The notes: generated from the sequence alone by a model not told the origin. Shown: positions 52,014 to 61,589, counted from the first letter of the stretch. The stretch: 64,000 nucleotides of DNA from Planococcus versutus (GCF_001186155.3 NZ_CP016540.2:1404001-1468000); one strand, 5' to 3'. Made by a program: numbers and translations.

Positions 52014-53813
52014 ATGTCCAATCGAGTTTCTGAAGAAGTGATTGAAAAAATTCGTTCCAGCACAGATATCGTGGATGTGGTGGGGGAATATGTCCAGTTA
52101 ACAAAGAGAGGGCGCAATTGGTTTGGCCTTTGTCCATTCCACGGGGAAAGCACACCATCTTTTTCTGTTACTGCCGATAAGCAAATTTTTCATTGCTTTG
52201 GCTGTGGAGCTGGTGGTAATGTGATCACTTTCTTGATGGATATTGAAAATATAACGTTTCAAGATGCCCTATCGAGATTAGGTAGTCGTTCTGGCATCGA
52301 TGTTGATATACAAAGTCCTGTCGATTCAGGTCCGGTGCAATCAAAGAGCGATCATCAATTAGTTTTGATGCACGAGTTTGCTGCGGACATGTATCACCAT
52401 ATTCTATTGAATACAGAAGAAGGCCAAGCAGCATTGGACTATCTGGAAAATAGAGGCTTTACGCGTGAAATTATTGAAAAAAATAAAATTGGTTGGTCGC
52501 TTCCAGAATGGAATTACATGGCATCTGCGCTCAAGCGTAAAGGTTTTAGCGAAGAGGAACTTGAAGCAAGTGGATTAGGTATTCCACGCGAGCAATCAAG
52601 TGGCTATTTTGATCGATTTCGCGGTAGAATTATGTTCCCGATTATGAATGAGACAGGCAAAGTAATCGCCTTTTCGGGTCGTGTCCTTGAGCATACGAAA
52701 CAAGAAGCAAAATATATGAACAGCCCGGAGTCTCCAATTTTTCAAAAAAGCCAAGTGCTTTATAATGTACACCATGCCAGAAGCGCAATACGCAAAAACA
52801 GACAAATCATTTTGTTTGAAGGGTTTATGGATGTTATTGCAGCGGGTAAAGCAGGGGTTGATAATGCTTTAGCAACTATGGGCACTTCGCTCACTGCTCA
52901 GCATATTCGTCAGATGAAGCGTTTTGCGCAAGAAGTGGTCATTTGCTTTGATGGCGATAATGCAGGTTGGGAAGCCGCCAAACGAGCAGCTATTGCATTA
53001 AATGAAGAAAATTTCAAAGTAGAAGTAGCTGTACTACCAGGTAAAATGGATCCAGATGATTATGTGAAGGAAAATGGTGCGGAAGCCTTTAAAGATCAAA
53101 TTATTGGCAAACCGCACGCATTTATTGCATTTGCGATGATGCATGCTAAACGAAACAAAAACTTTCAGTATGAAAATGACTTGTTGCAATACATTCAAGA
53201 GGTATTACAACTTTTGGCTGGAAGGTCTTCGCCCTTGGAGCGAGACTTGTATATAAAACAGTTATCAGGAGAAACTGGATTGTCTCAAGAAGCGATTTTA
53301 CAGCATTATCGTAAATTAGAAAACAAGACAATTGAACGAAACCGCCCTGAACCAACAATGGTCAAAGCTTCTAAAAAAGAACCAAAGCAAGTTACTTCTT
53401 TGCATAGAGCAGAACGAATGCTTCTATCTCATGCATTAGCAGACCCATCGGTTATGGAAAAATTAGAAGTTGAAGATAACGGAATTCTTTTTGTTACTGA
53501 AGAATTTCAAGCGCTCTACGTTCAGTTACTTGGATTTTATGAAGAATGGGATAAAGCAGACTTTCATAAATTTTTAGAGACTTTACGAGACAATGAACTA
53601 CGTAAACTTGTGATGGAAACGGCATTAACTGAACGTGATCCAGAACACACAGATGAGGAAATCGCTGACTGTTTAAAGCACTTGCAAAAATATCGTATCG
53701 AACAGCAAATTAAGTTAAAAATCCAGCAATCAAAAGAAGCGGAAAAACAGCATGACTTAAAGCGCGCTTTACTTCTTGCACAAGAAGTGATTGCTTTACG
53801 AAAATCATTGTAA
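52014..53813 (+). CDS. dnaG: DNA primase
   Basis: 599 residues from ATG 52014 with a weak GATGGTGAG site. The zinc-binding CHC2 domain has CPFHGESTPSF and HCFGCGAGG. The TOPRIM core has LFEGFMDVIAAGKAG and CFDGDNAGWEAA. The C-terminal helicase-binding domain closes the chain. It makes RNA primers. It stands directly before sigA, the old macromolecular synthesis order without rpsU. Confidence 0.97.
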   Translation: MSNRVSEEVIEKIRSSTDIVDVVGEYVQLTKRGRNWFGLCPFHGESTPSFSVTADKQIFHCFGCGAGGNVITFLMDIENITFQDALSRLGSRSGIDVDIQSPVDSGPVQSKSDHQLVLMHEFAADMYHHILLNTEEGQAALDYLENRGFTREIIEKNKIGWSLPEWNYMASALKRKGFSEEELEASGLGIPREQSSGYFDRFRGRIMFPIMNETGKVIAFSGRVLEHTKQEAKYMNSPESPIFQKSQVLYNVHHARSAIRKNRQIILFEGFMDVIAAGKAGVDNALATMGTSLTAQHIRQMKRFAQEVVICFDGDNAGWEAAKRAAIALNEENFKVEVAVLPGKMDPDDYVKENGAEAFKDQIIGKPHAFIAFAMMHAKRNKNFQYENDLLQYIQEVLQLLAGRSSPLERDLYIKQLSGETGLSQEAILQHYRKLENKTIERNRPEPTMVKASKKEPKQVTSLHRAERMLLSHALADPSVMEKLEVEDNGILFVTEEFQALYVQLLGFYEEWDKADFHKFLETLRDNELRKLVMETALTERDPEHTDEEIADCLKHLQKYRIEQQIKLKIQQSKEAEKQHDLKRALLLAQEVIALRKSL

Positions 53814-53846
53814 GTTAATTCCGGTTTTTTTAAAGGAGGAAGTCAC

Positions 53847-55001
53847 ATGGCTGAGAAATCTAATCGCCAAACTGAAGTTGAAGCAAGTAATGTTCCATTG
53901 ACTACTGAAGGTCCGGAAGCGACTGTGGAAGAAGCGAAAAAACAGCTCATTGAAACAGGTAAAAAAACCGGAGAGCTTAATTATGAACAAATTGCTGACA
54001 AATTGGCTGTTTTCGAAATGGAATCCGATGCAGTAGAAGAATTTATTGACCAATTAGAAGGTCACGGCATTGAATTGGAACGCAAGTCTGATGACGAAGA
54101 ACATCTGGATCGTTTAATGAAATCAACTGAAGATAAATTCGATTTAAATGACTTGAGTGTTCCGCCGGGTATTAAAATTAATGACCCCGTCCGCATGTAC
54201 TTGAAAGAAATCGGACGCGTTGATTTGTTAAAAGCAGAAGAAGAAGTCCGTTTGGCAAAATTGATTGAACAAGGCGACGAAGAAGCGAAAAAGCGCCTTG
54301 CTGAGGCTAACTTACGTTTAGTAGTAAGTATTGCGAAGCGATATGTCGGTCGTGGCATGTTGTTCTTGGACTTGATTCAAGAAGGAAATATGGGTTTGAT
54401 CAAAGCAGTAGAAAAATTTGACTATTCTAAAGGATTTAAGTTTAGTACGTATGCAACTTGGTGGATTCGCCAAGCCATTACTCGTGCAATTGCGGATCAG
54501 GCGCGGACGATTCGGATTCCCGTGCATATGGTCGAAACGATTAACAAATTGATTCGTGTTCAACGTCAATTGCTACAAGACCTTGGCCGCGATCCTTCAC
54601 CGGAAGAAATCGGAGAAGAAATGGATTTATTACCTGAAAAAGTACGTGAAATCTTGAAAATCGCTCAAGAACCTGTTTCACTTGAAACACCAATCGGTGA
54701 AGAAGATGATTCGCATTTAGGTGATTTTATCGAAGATTCAGATGCGCAGTCGCCTTCTGATCATGCCGCTTATGAACTGTTAAAAGAACAGTTAGAAGAT
54801 GTATTGGATACATTGACTGACCGCGAAGAAAATGTCTTACGCTTGCGCTTTGGTTTAGATGACGGACGAACACGCACGTTAGAAGAAGTAGGGAAAGTAT
54901 TTGGCGTAACGCGTGAGCGGATTCGTCAAATTGAAGCAAAAGCATTGCGCAAACTGCGTCATCCATCACGCAGCAAACGTCTTAAAGATTTTCTAGAATA
55001 A
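53847..55001 (+). CDS. sigA: RNA polymerase primary sigma factor SigA
   Basis: 384 residues. Region 1.1 at the N-terminus, region 1.2 near [16 protein letters not shown], region 2 with [20 protein letters not shown] (split [19 protein letters not shown]), region 3, and region 4 with [20 protein letters not shown]. It recognises TTGACA/TATAAT, the promoter form seen throughout this window. AAAGGAGG lies before the ATG. Confidence 0.98.
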   Translation: MAEKSNRQTEVEASNVPLTTEGPEATVEEAKKQLIETGKKTGELNYEQIADKLAVFEMESDAVEEFIDQLEGHGIELERKSDDEEHLDRLMKSTEDKFDLNDLSVPPGIKINDPVRMYLKEIGRVDLLKAEEEVRLAKLIEQGDEEAKKRLAEANLRLVVSIAKRYVGRGMLFLDLIQEGNMGLIKAVEKFDYSKGFKFSTYATWWIRQAITRAIADQARTIRIPVHMVETINKLIRVQRQLLQDLGRDPSPEEIGEEMDLLPEKVREILKIAQEPVSLETPIGEEDDSHLGDFIEDSDAQSPSDHAAYELLKEQLEDVLDTLTDREENVLRLRFGLDDGRTRTLEEVGKVFGVTRERIRQIEAKALRKLRHPSRSKRLKDFLE

Positions 55002-55016
55002 AAACAAATTACCTAC

Positions 55017-55046
55017 CGCATTCTAGTTTTGGAATGCGGTTTTTTG
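55017..55046 (+). terminator. Intrinsic terminator after sigA
   Basis: CCGCATTC, loop, GAATGCGG and TTTTTT. Confidence 0.92.
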
Positions 55047-55159
55047 ATGCTTGCATCTTTATAATTTAGTTAAAGATTAGAGATAAAACTTGAACTTGTC
55101 TTGATTTTGCCTATATAATGATACATGAAAGCGTATTCACGACAAAGGGGATGTAAAAA

Positions 55160-56299
55160 ATGAACTTCGATTTGACACAAGAACAACAAATGATTAAAAA
55201 AACCATCAAGGAATTTTCTGATAAGGTGGTGGCACCTGGTGCCATCGACCGTGACCGTTCAAAAGCATTTCCAACTGAAATTTTTAAACAGCTATCTGAC
55301 ATGGGGATGATGGGTCTACCGTTTGATGAAAAGTATGGTGGTTCGGGAGCAGATACAACGAGTTTTGCTATTGTGACAGAAGAGTTGAGCCGTGTTTGTG
55401 CTTCGACAGGCATTACATACTCTGCACATATTTCACTGGGTGGGGCGCCGTTAAATTTATTTGGTACTGAAGAGCAAAAGCAAGAATACTTAACGCCAAT
55501 TTGTATGGGTGAATCATTTGGTGCTTTCGGTTTAACAGAGCCGAATGCAGGATCAGATGCAGGAGGAACTGAAACTCGAGCAGTAGAAGACGGTGACGAT
55601 TGGGTAATTAACGGCTCAAAAGTATACATTACAAACGCCAGTCATGCCAAATATTTGGCAATTACGGCGATTACAGGCATGCACGATGGCAAAAAAGAAA
55701 TTAGTGCCATCATCGTACCAACAGATGCAGAGGGCTTTACTGTAATTGACAATTATGAAAAAATGGGACTGCATTCATCGAATACAACAGAATTGGTATT
55801 GGAAAATGTGCGTGTACCAAAAGACAACTTATTAGGCAAGCGTGGAGATGGCTTTAAACAGTTTCTAGTCACGTTAGACGGCGGTCGTATTGGCATTGCT
55901 GCAATGGCTGTAGGAATCGCTCAAGGAGCGTTTAACAAAGCATTAGCGTATTCAAAAGAACGTAAACAGTTTGGTAAAGCATTATCCGAATTTCAAGTAA
56001 CACAATTTAAGCTTGCCGATATGGCAATGAAAATCGAATTAGCTCGTAATATGGTCTATAAAGCTGCTTGGTTGAAAGATCAAGGTCGTCCATTTACAAA
56101 AGAAGCATCAATGGCGAAATTATATGCTTCTGAAATCTCAATGGAAGTAGCAGATGAAGCCATTCAAATCCATGGTGGATATGGCTACATGAAAGAATAC
56201 GAAGTTGAACGGTATATGCGGGATGCCAAATTACTAGAAATTGGTGAAGGAACTTCTGAAATACAGCGCATGGTTATTGCGCGTCAAATCGGTTGTTAA
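55160..56299 (+). CDS. Acyl-CoA dehydrogenase
   Basis: 379 residues. FAD/substrate motifs FGLTEPNAGSDAGG and WVINGSKVYITNA; the C-terminal helical domain has IQIHGGYGYMKEYEVER and LEIGEGTSEIQRMVIARQI, where the Glu of GEGTSE is the likely catalytic base of the short-chain type. It oxidises acyl-CoA with electron-transfer flavoprotein. AAAGGGG precedes the ATG. It is inserted between sigA and cccA, an unusual place compared with B. subtilis, and has its own terminator. Confidence 0.94.
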   Translation: MNFDLTQEQQMIKKTIKEFSDKVVAPGAIDRDRSKAFPTEIFKQLSDMGMMGLPFDEKYGGSGADTTSFAIVTEELSRVCASTGITYSAHISLGGAPLNLFGTEEQKQEYLTPICMGESFGAFGLTEPNAGSDAGGTETRAVEDGDDWVINGSKVYITNASHAKYLAITAITGMHDGKKEISAIIVPTDAEGFTVIDNYEKMGLHSSNTTELVLENVRVPKDNLLGKRGDGFKQFLVTLDGGRIGIAAMAVGIAQGAFNKALAYSKERKQFGKALSEFQVTQFKLADMAMKIELARNMVYKAAWLKDQGRPFTKEASMAKLYASEISMEVADEAIQIHGGYGYMKEYEVERYMRDAKLLEIGEGTSEIQRMVIARQIGC

Positions 56300-56312
56300 T
56301 GAATCGAGAAAT

Positions 56313-56348
56313 AAGCCCTGCTGATGCAGGGCTTTCAATTTTTTTAAA
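56313..56348 (+). terminator. Intrinsic terminator after the acyl-CoA dehydrogenase
   Basis: AAGCCCTGC, TGAT, GCAGGGCTT, then TCAATTTTTTT. Confidence 0.88.
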
Positions 56349-56541
56349 AATCACTGGTTATGTTTAAAGAACTAAAATTAGTTGAGTCGTTTTAAGTAGA
56401 AAGTGAAATTTAATTACCGATTTTGTCACAAAGAAGGAAAAGTTATCTGTTAGGACTTTTCGTTTTGGTGATAATACAGTACAATAATGAATGTTACGAT
56501 AAATATTTTTAAGCAGAAATTAGTAGAGGGAGGGGTAACGG

Positions 56542-56925
56542 ATGCAAAAAAATGCAATTGTACCTTATATCTTAATCATGGCGTTCGGTATTGGTTTAAT
56601 TTTCTTCTTATCTGTACAAGGAGTTAATAACGAAGCTGAAATCGCAGAAGAACAAGCAACAGAAGAAGGTGGCGGAGAAGAAGCTGCAGGAGGCGGAGAA
56701 GAAGCAGCTGGAGATTTCGATCCAGAAGCTACGGCTCAAGCAAACTGTATTTCTTGTCACGGTTCAAGCTATGAAGGCGGAGTAGGTCCATCATTAGTGG
56801 CTACAGAACTTCCACAAGAAGATATTGAAAACATTTTAGTTAACGGTAAAGGCGGTATGCCAGCTGGACTCGTTGAAGAAGCAAACGCAGCGGCAATGGC
56901 TGAATGGGTATTATCACTCGAATAG
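56542..56925 (+). CDS. cccA: Membrane-anchored cytochrome c (c550 type)
   Basis: 127 residues. One N-terminal membrane anchor (VPYILIMAFGIGLIFFLSVQG), an acidic Gly/Glu-rich linker (about 30-60), then a small c-type heme domain with CISCHG and an axial methionine probably in KGGMPAG. It carries electrons outside the membrane to cytochrome oxidase. The position after sigA and before trmK matches B. subtilis cccA. GGGAGGGG precedes the ATG. Confidence 0.94.
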   Translation: MQKNAIVPYILIMAFGIGLIFFLSVQGVNNEAEIAEEQATEEGGGEEAAGGGEEAAGDFDPEATAQANCISCHGSSYEGGVGPSLVATELPQEDIENILVNGKGGMPAGLVEEANAAAMAEWVLSLE

Positions 56926-56931
56926 CATCTG

Positions 56932-56965
56932 AAAACCCTTAGTTCTTTTAGAGCTAAGGGTTTTT
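56932..56965 (+). terminator. Intrinsic terminator after cccA
   Basis: AAAACCCTTAG at 56932-56942 pairs with CTAAGGGTTTT at 56954-56964. Confidence 0.9.
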
Positions 56966-56987
56966 CTGTTGAATTAGGAGGACTAGA

Positions 56988-57701
56988 ATGAATGCTCAAC
57001 TATTATCACATCGACTAACAAGAGTCGCTCATTATGTACCTAAAGATTCAGTGGTAGCTGATATTGGTAGCGATCACGCATATTTACCTTGTTTTTTGGT
57101 ATTAACTGGTGTTATCAACAAAGCAATTGCTGGAGAAGTTGTTAGGGGACCGTTTGAATCGGCACAGAAACAAGTTCAACGAGAATTATTGACAAATCAA
57201 ATTGACGTTCGACTAGCAAGTGGATTAGATGCCATTGAACTAAATGATGGAATTACCACTGTCACAATAGCAGGTATGGGCGGTCCATTGATTTGTTCAA
57301 TCTTGGAACAAGGCAAAGAAAAACTAACTAATGTGGAGCGGTTGATTTTACAACCTAACGTTCATTCCAAAGCTATCCGCGATTGGGCTGTATTAAATCA
57401 ATGGCGAATAGTAGAAGAAGAAATATTGAAAGAAAACGACAAAATTTATGAAATTATTGTACTTGAAAAATCCCCAACTTCCGTTTCATGGTCTTCACAA
57501 CAATTATTGATGGGACCTGAATTATTGAAAAAGCAAAATGGAATTTTTCAAGAAAAATGGATGCGGGAAAGTTCGCAGTGGAAAAAAATTGTTGCATCAA
57601 TGGAATCGACTGTACAAACAATCGAAATTATTGAAAAAAAACAAGAATTGGTTAAAAAAATACAATTAGTAGAAGAGGTGTTGCAACGTGAAAATTCCTA
57701 A
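56988..57701 (+). CDS. trmK: tRNA m1A22 methyltransferase TrmK
   Basis: 237 residues. VADIGSDHAYLPCFLV is the SAM-binding site, with the IAGMGGPLICSIL motif and LILQPNVHSKAIRDWA typical of the COG2384 family. It methylates A22 of tRNA. TAGGAGG lies nine bases upstream. It overlaps yqfO by 14 bases. Confidence 0.94.
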   Translation: MNAQLLSHRLTRVAHYVPKDSVVADIGSDHAYLPCFLVLTGVINKAIAGEVVRGPFESAQKQVQRELLTNQIDVRLASGLDAIELNDGITTVTIAGMGGPLICSILEQGKEKLTNVERLILQPNVHSKAIRDWAVLNQWRIVEEEILKENDKIYEIIVLEKSPTSVSWSSQQLLMGPELLKKQNGIFQEKWMRESSQWKKIVASMESTVQTIEIIEKKQELVKKIQLVEEVLQRENS

Positions 57702-58800
57702 TGGACACCAAATTATTGAGGAGTTTGAGAAATGGTCTCCCAAATATTTGGCCATGGAAAACGATCCGATTGGTTTGCATGTGGGAACGTTAAACAAGAA
57801 AATCAAGCGTGTGTTAGTAACATTGGATGTGAATGAAAAAGTTGTAGACGAGGCAATTGCTAAAGAGGCGGAATTGATTATTGCACACCATCCTCCCATA
57901 TTCCGACCAATGAAAAACTTGCAGACAGATTTTCCACAAGGACGTTTAATGGAAAAATTGATAAAGTCAGATATTGCCGTGTACGCAGCACATACAAATT
58001 TGGATGTGGCTACTGGCGGCGTTAATGATTTATTGGCGGCGTCACTTGGTATACAAGACACGAAAGTGTTGGTACCAACTTACGAAGAAGAATTAGTGAA
58101 AATTGCAGTGTTTGTTCCGGAAACTCATGAAGAAGCCGTTCGCGAGGCCTTTATTAAAGTGGGGGCTGGAACCATTGGCGATTACGAAGGATGCAGTTAT
58201 ACCTTATCTGGGACAGGGCGCTTCCGTCCGGCTGCCCAAGCAAATCCATATATTGGAAAAAAGGATGAAATAGAAGTAACCGCTGAATCAAAAATAGAAG
58301 TCGTGGTTCGCAAAAATGAAGAAGACCGCGTCATCAAAGCAATGCTTTCCGCACATCCATATGAAGAAGTGGCATATGATGTTTTTGTTTTAGAAAACAA
58401 AATAGCTACAATGGGTCTTGGGCGTGTAGGAATGCTTGAAACACCTATGACTTTAATAGAATTTGCCAATTGGACAAAACAGCAATTGGATGTTCCGACT
58501 CTACGCATCGTGGGAGACCCAGATGCTGTTATTAAAAAGGTAGCGGTACTCGGAGGAGATGGCAATAAATACTTTCAACAAGCTAAGCGTGCCGGAGCGG
58601 ATGTCTACGTCACAGGTGATATGTATTTCCATACGGCTCAAGATGCACAAGCCATCGGGCTAAACATTGTCGATCCTGGTCATCACGTAGAAAAAGTGAT
58701 GATTCAAGGTGTCGTTGACCATATGTCTAAACAGCAGCCTACATGGCAATGTGAATTTTTGCCGTCACAAATAAATACAGAACCTTTTCGATTCATCTAA
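57688..58800 (+). CDS. yqfO: Nif3-like dinuclear metal protein (GTP cyclohydrolase I type 2 family)
   Basis: 370 residues from GTG 57688 with AGAGGTG upstream. Metal ligands are in IIAHHPPIFRP, YAAHTNLDVA, and GDMYFHTAQDA with DPGHHVEKV. A PII/CutA-like insertion (about 130-235) gives the longer form typical of Bacillus. The biochemical role is unsettled despite the GTP cyclohydrolase label. It ends the conserved region; beyond it lies accessory DNA. Confidence 0.94.
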   Translation: MKIPNGHQIIEEFEKWSPKYLAMENDPIGLHVGTLNKKIKRVLVTLDVNEKVVDEAIAKEAELIIAHHPPIFRPMKNLQTDFPQGRLMEKLIKSDIAVYAAHTNLDVATGGVNDLLAASLGIQDTKVLVPTYEEELVKIAVFVPETHEEAVREAFIKVGAGTIGDYEGCSYTLSGTGRFRPAAQANPYIGKKDEIEVTAESKIEVVVRKNEEDRVIKAMLSAHPYEEVAYDVFVLENKIATMGLGRVGMLETPMTLIEFANWTKQQLDVPTLRIVGDPDAVIKKVAVLGGDGNKYFQQAKRAGADVYVTGDMYFHTAQDAQAIGLNIVDPGHHVEKVMIQGVVDHMSKQQPTWQCEFLPSQINTEPFRFI

Positions 58801-58802
58801 AA

Positions 58803-58830
58803 AGTAGTGGCTGCGGCCACTGCTTTTTTA
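58803..58830 (+). terminator. Intrinsic terminator after yqfO
   Basis: AGTAGTGGC, TGCG, GCCACTGCT and T residues. From 58831 to 59103 there is no gene, only the palindrome group and the left end of the IS. Confidence 0.92.
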
Positions 58831-58866
58831 TGTATACAGAGTTTCTTTTAAATATACTTGAAAAAC

Positions 58867-58896
58867 GTTCGTAAACGTATGTGTAAATTCGCGAAC
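58867..58896. repeat. Palindrome family 1, unit 1
   Basis: GTTCGTAAA at 58867-58875 and TTCGCGAAC at 58888-58896 with 12 bases between. Directly abuts unit 2. Confidence 0.75.
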
Positions 58897-58927
58897 GTTC
58901 GTAAAGTATTTATGCATATTTGCGAAC
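58897..58927. repeat. Palindrome family 1, unit 2
   Basis: GTTCGTAAA at 58897-58905 and TTTGCGAAC at 58919-58927, one mismatch between the arms, 13 bases between. Confidence 0.78.
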
Positions 58928-58961
58928 AATTTCTTTATGTGTTTTTAATCCTTTTGAGGAT

Positions 58962-58987
58962 GTTCGTAAACGTGTACTTTTACGAAC
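58962..58987. repeat. Palindrome family 1, unit 3
   Basis: Perfect arms GTTCGTAAA (58962-58970) and TTTACGAAC (58979-58987) around the 8-base centre CGTGTACT. A second 26-base copy at 61636-61661 matches it at 23 of 26 positions. GGTTTTTT follows, so a terminator role is possible for this unit. Confidence 0.85.
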
Positions 58988-59103
58988 GGTTTTTTCTAGA
59001 ATTCACTAGCTTTCTTTTTTTCTTATATGGATAGTCTACACTTAGTTGGACAGAAAAAATAAGGGGGCGTAGAATAGTCCACTATACGTGAGGAGAATCT
59101 ACC

Positions 59104-59385
59104 ATGCCACAAAAAAGACGAACATTTTCCCCAGAATTCAAAAAACAGGTCGTCGCGCTGCACGCAGGCGGAAAAAGCCGACCGGATATTGTCCGGGAAT
59201 ACGACCTGACGGCTTCCGCCCTCGATCGGTGGATTGCCCAATCCAATCAAACTGGCTCGTTCGAGGAAAAAGATAACCGAAGCCCTTTGGAAACGGAATT
59301 GCTTGCCTACAAAAAACGAAATAAGCAGTTGGAGATGGAAGTGGATATTTTAAAGCAAGCGGCGCTGATCATGGGACGAAAATAG
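59104..59385 (+). CDS. IS3-family transposase OrfA (HTH)
   Basis: 93 residues. The helix-turn-helix (FSPEFKKQVVALHAGGKSRP to DIVREYDLTASALDRWI) is followed by a leucine-zipper-like tail (LLAYKKRNKQLEMEVDILKQ). It ends at CGA AAA TAG. GAGGAG precedes the ATG. The AAAA run before the stop is a likely -1 slip point to orfB. Confidence 0.93.
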   Translation: MPQKRRTFSPEFKKQVVALHAGGKSRPDIVREYDLTASALDRWIAQSNQTGSFEEKDNRSPLETELLAYKKRNKQLEMEVDILKQAALIMGRK

Positions 59386-59426
59386 AGATTATCCAACAGA
59401 ATCAACACCTCTATTCAGTATCAGCA

Positions 59427-60248
59427 ATGTGCACTGTCCTCCAAATTGCCCGCAGCACCTTTTACTATGAGACTTCCGTTTCGGTAGAAAAAGCACACCA
59501 AAAAGCCCAAGCAGAACAGGAGTTGAAAGACGAAATCTGGGCGATCTTTCACGAGAATCGCCGCGTCTATGGCACACGCAAGCTGAAAAAAGAGTTGGCG
59601 AACAGAAAGAAATGGGTGATCTCGAGACGCCGTATTGGACGCCTCATGGCGTCACTTGGCATCCAATCGAAATACGCGCTGCCATCCTACAAACCGATGG
59701 TCACGCCTCCCAATGAAGCGACATACCGGAATGTGCTGAACCGCCAATTCAATCCGGCAGCGAAAAACGCCGTGTTGGTCAGCGACCTGACGTATGTAAA
59801 GGTTGGCGGCCGCTGGAACTATATTTGTTTCCTTCTCGATTTATACAACCGTGAAATTGTGGGGTACAGTCTGGGCGAGCGTAAAGACGCTGCCCTGGTT
59901 CAACGTGCCTTCGCATCGGTCAAAGGCGACTTGGGAGCCGTGAAGCTGTTCCATACGGACCGCGGATCTGAATTCAAGAACACCGGCATCGATGCGCTAT
60001 TAAAGACGCACCAAATCGAACGGTCGCTGAGCCAAAAAGGAACCCCTTACGATAATGCGGTGGCGGAAGCCACGTTCAAGATTTTGAAGACGGAACTCAT
60101 CAACGGAATGTGCTTTGACACGCTTAACCAGCTAGCGCTTGAACTGTTTGATTACGTGAATTGGTACAACCATGTCCGTCTACACAGCAGTCTGGGCTAT
60201 ACCAGCCCTGTCACTTATCGAAACGCAGCCCTTAAAAAAGTTGTTTGA
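59427..60248 (+). CDS. IS3-family transposase OrfB (rve/DDE integrase)
   Basis: 273 residues from ATG 59427. The frame is open back to the orfA stop, so a -1 shift at about 59380-59382 would give an OrfAB fusion of about 381 residues. The DDE triad is VSDLTYVK, FHTDRGSEF and NAVAEATFKILKTE. HTH_21-type N-terminal region (IFHENRRVYGTRKLKKEL) is typical. It ends YRNAALKKVV. Confidence 0.95.
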   Translation: MCTVLQIARSTFYYETSVSVEKAHQKAQAEQELKDEIWAIFHENRRVYGTRKLKKELANRKKWVISRRRIGRLMASLGIQSKYALPSYKPMVTPPNEATYRNVLNRQFNPAAKNAVLVSDLTYVKVGGRWNYICFLLDLYNREIVGYSLGERKDAALVQRAFASVKGDLGAVKLFHTDRGSEFKNTGIDALLKTHQIERSLSQKGTPYDNAVAEATFKILKTELINGMCFDTLNQLALELFDYVNWYNHVRLHSSLGYTSPVTYRNAALKKVV

Positions 60249-60339
60249 TTTAGTGTTGACGTACCAATAAGTATATTAAGGAGAAGATAAATTAAATGAG
60301 GGATGAAAAGGTTTTAACGAATTCAAAGGAGTGAGGGAA

Positions 60340-60804
60340 GTGTGGAATTTTATGTCTCTTTTCAAATCCAAGAAGCAATCTTTTGATACTCAATATGTTG
60401 AAATTCCTGATACAGCCTTTGATGAAAATTTAAAAAGAGAAATACAAAAATTAGAGAGTTACGCAGAAGAATTAGCAAGGTCTCTCCAAAAAAAATACTC
60501 GAAAGAATTTGAAAAGAAAAACAGAAAAAATCTAAAGGTTTATTTGGAGCGCAATATTGATGGGGATGAAATAGAAGGTATATCAAGCGACAACGCTTTT
60601 GAGAAAGAATATCGTTCAGTCCTTGCCATGGAATATGACGGCTTCGAAGATGATGAACAATACGAAGATATAGATATTTCATTGTGGTATTACTTTGGGG
60701 GATATCGGCATGGAACTGGCGGACTTTATAAATTAGCTCAAGATAATTTGGAAATAGAAATGGAAGAAGCTTTAAAAGAGTTACTGGAACGATTTCAAAA
60801 GTGA
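60340..60804 (+). CDS. Hypothetical acidic protein
   Basis: 154 residues from GTG 60340, eight bases after AAAGGAG; GTG 60331 and ATG 60352 are alternatives. No signal or membrane segment. Helical Glu/Lys-rich parts (LKREIQKLESYAEELARSLQ region) and an acidic middle (EYDGFEDDEQYEDIDISLWYY in parts) followed by FGGYRHGTGGLYKLA. I do not recognise a family. It lies right after the IS, whose insertion may have changed its upstream sequence. It sits inside the block bounded by palindrome units 3 and 4. Confidence 0.75.
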   Translation: MWNFMSLFKSKKQSFDTQYVEIPDTAFDENLKREIQKLESYAEELARSLQKKYSKEFEKKNRKNLKVYLERNIDGDEIEGISSDNAFEKEYRSVLAMEYDGFEDDEQYEDIDISLWYYFGGYRHGTGGLYKLAQDNLEIEMEEALKELLERFQK

Positions 60805-60944
60805 GAGAAAGACTTAGAAAGAAAAGTGATTTTGATAATGTCTTAGTTTACATATCAGCATTTTATAGGAAGGAAAATATGAAGAAGTGACAATCGAAGA
60901 ACAAGGGCAGCTGAATAATTAAGTAAATAGTTCTTTGGAAAGGT

Positions 60945-61451
60945 GTGGTTCAAATAGAAACAACGCTCATTATCTTACGTGGAAATTCTGGGAGTGGCAA
61001 AACAACTATAGCGAAAAGGCTGCAAAATCATTTTGGAGAAGGGACTCTTCTGGTTTCTCAAGACACGGTCCGACGGGAAATGTTGATGGTACGGGATCAG
61101 GAAGGAAACATTTCGCAAGATTTAATCAGGCAAATCACCGAATACGGCAAAGGGAAATGTAAGTTTGTCATTTTGGAAGGAATTTTTGTGAAACAGCGTT
61201 ACAAGAAGATGCTGGAAGACTTGATCCATTTTTATGAGGGAAATGCCTATATCTATTATTTTGATTTATCTTTTAAGAATACAGTCGAACGCCATAATTC
61301 GCGCCCTCAAGCAGAGGAATTTGGGGAAGAGTCGTTGCGTTCCTGGTGGAGCCCCAACGATCAGCTTGGCGTAGAATACGAAAAGATGCTAACTGAAGAG
61401 ATGACACAAAAAGATATACTCGACTTGATTTGTACTCATCTAGAAGTGTGA
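60945..61451 (+). CDS. P-loop kinase-like protein
   Basis: 168 residues from GTG 60945. LIILRGNSGSGKTTIAKRL is a Walker A loop near residues 8-26, with LLVSQDTVRREML and YIYYFDLSFKNTVERH further on. It resembles small nucleoside/zeta-toxin-like kinases of Bacillales; the substrate is unknown. GGAAAGG lies very close to the start, so the true start may differ. A terminator follows, then palindrome unit 4. Confidence 0.82.
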   Translation: MVQIETTLIILRGNSGSGKTTIAKRLQNHFGEGTLLVSQDTVRREMLMVRDQEGNISQDLIRQITEYGKGKCKFVILEGIFVKQRYKKMLEDLIHFYEGNAYIYYFDLSFKNTVERHNSRPQAEEFGEESLRSWWSPNDQLGVEYEKMLTEEMTQKDILDLICTHLEV

Positions 61452-61589
61452 ATCTCAACTTTTTGTTATCTAACTTTTCCAGAACCATGAAGTTGTCTTT
61501 TAGAACTTGCTATCGGACCGAATTTGGCCAACTACCTATGAAGGATTTTAGGTTTACATATGACACCTTATCGGAAGCTGAATAAATAG

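Larger units (their letters stand above)
59028..60266 (+). mobile_element. Intact IS3-family insertion sequence (IS150-like)
   Basis: 1239 bases beginning TGG and ending CCA. The terminal inverted repeats (59028-59052 and 60242-60266) match at 16 of 25 positions, including GTC and ACACT blocks. A 3-bp duplication ATA flanks both ends (59025-59027 and 60267-60269). Two overlapping-phase ORFs, orfA and orfB, encode the transposase. Its base composition is richer in GC than the neighbouring accessory genes. It looks complete and may be active. Confidence 0.92.

Noticed and set aside
61452-61589. Degraded gene after the kinase
   Set aside because: Short runs look gene-like, but no frame with recognisable protein similarity or start signal could be supported.
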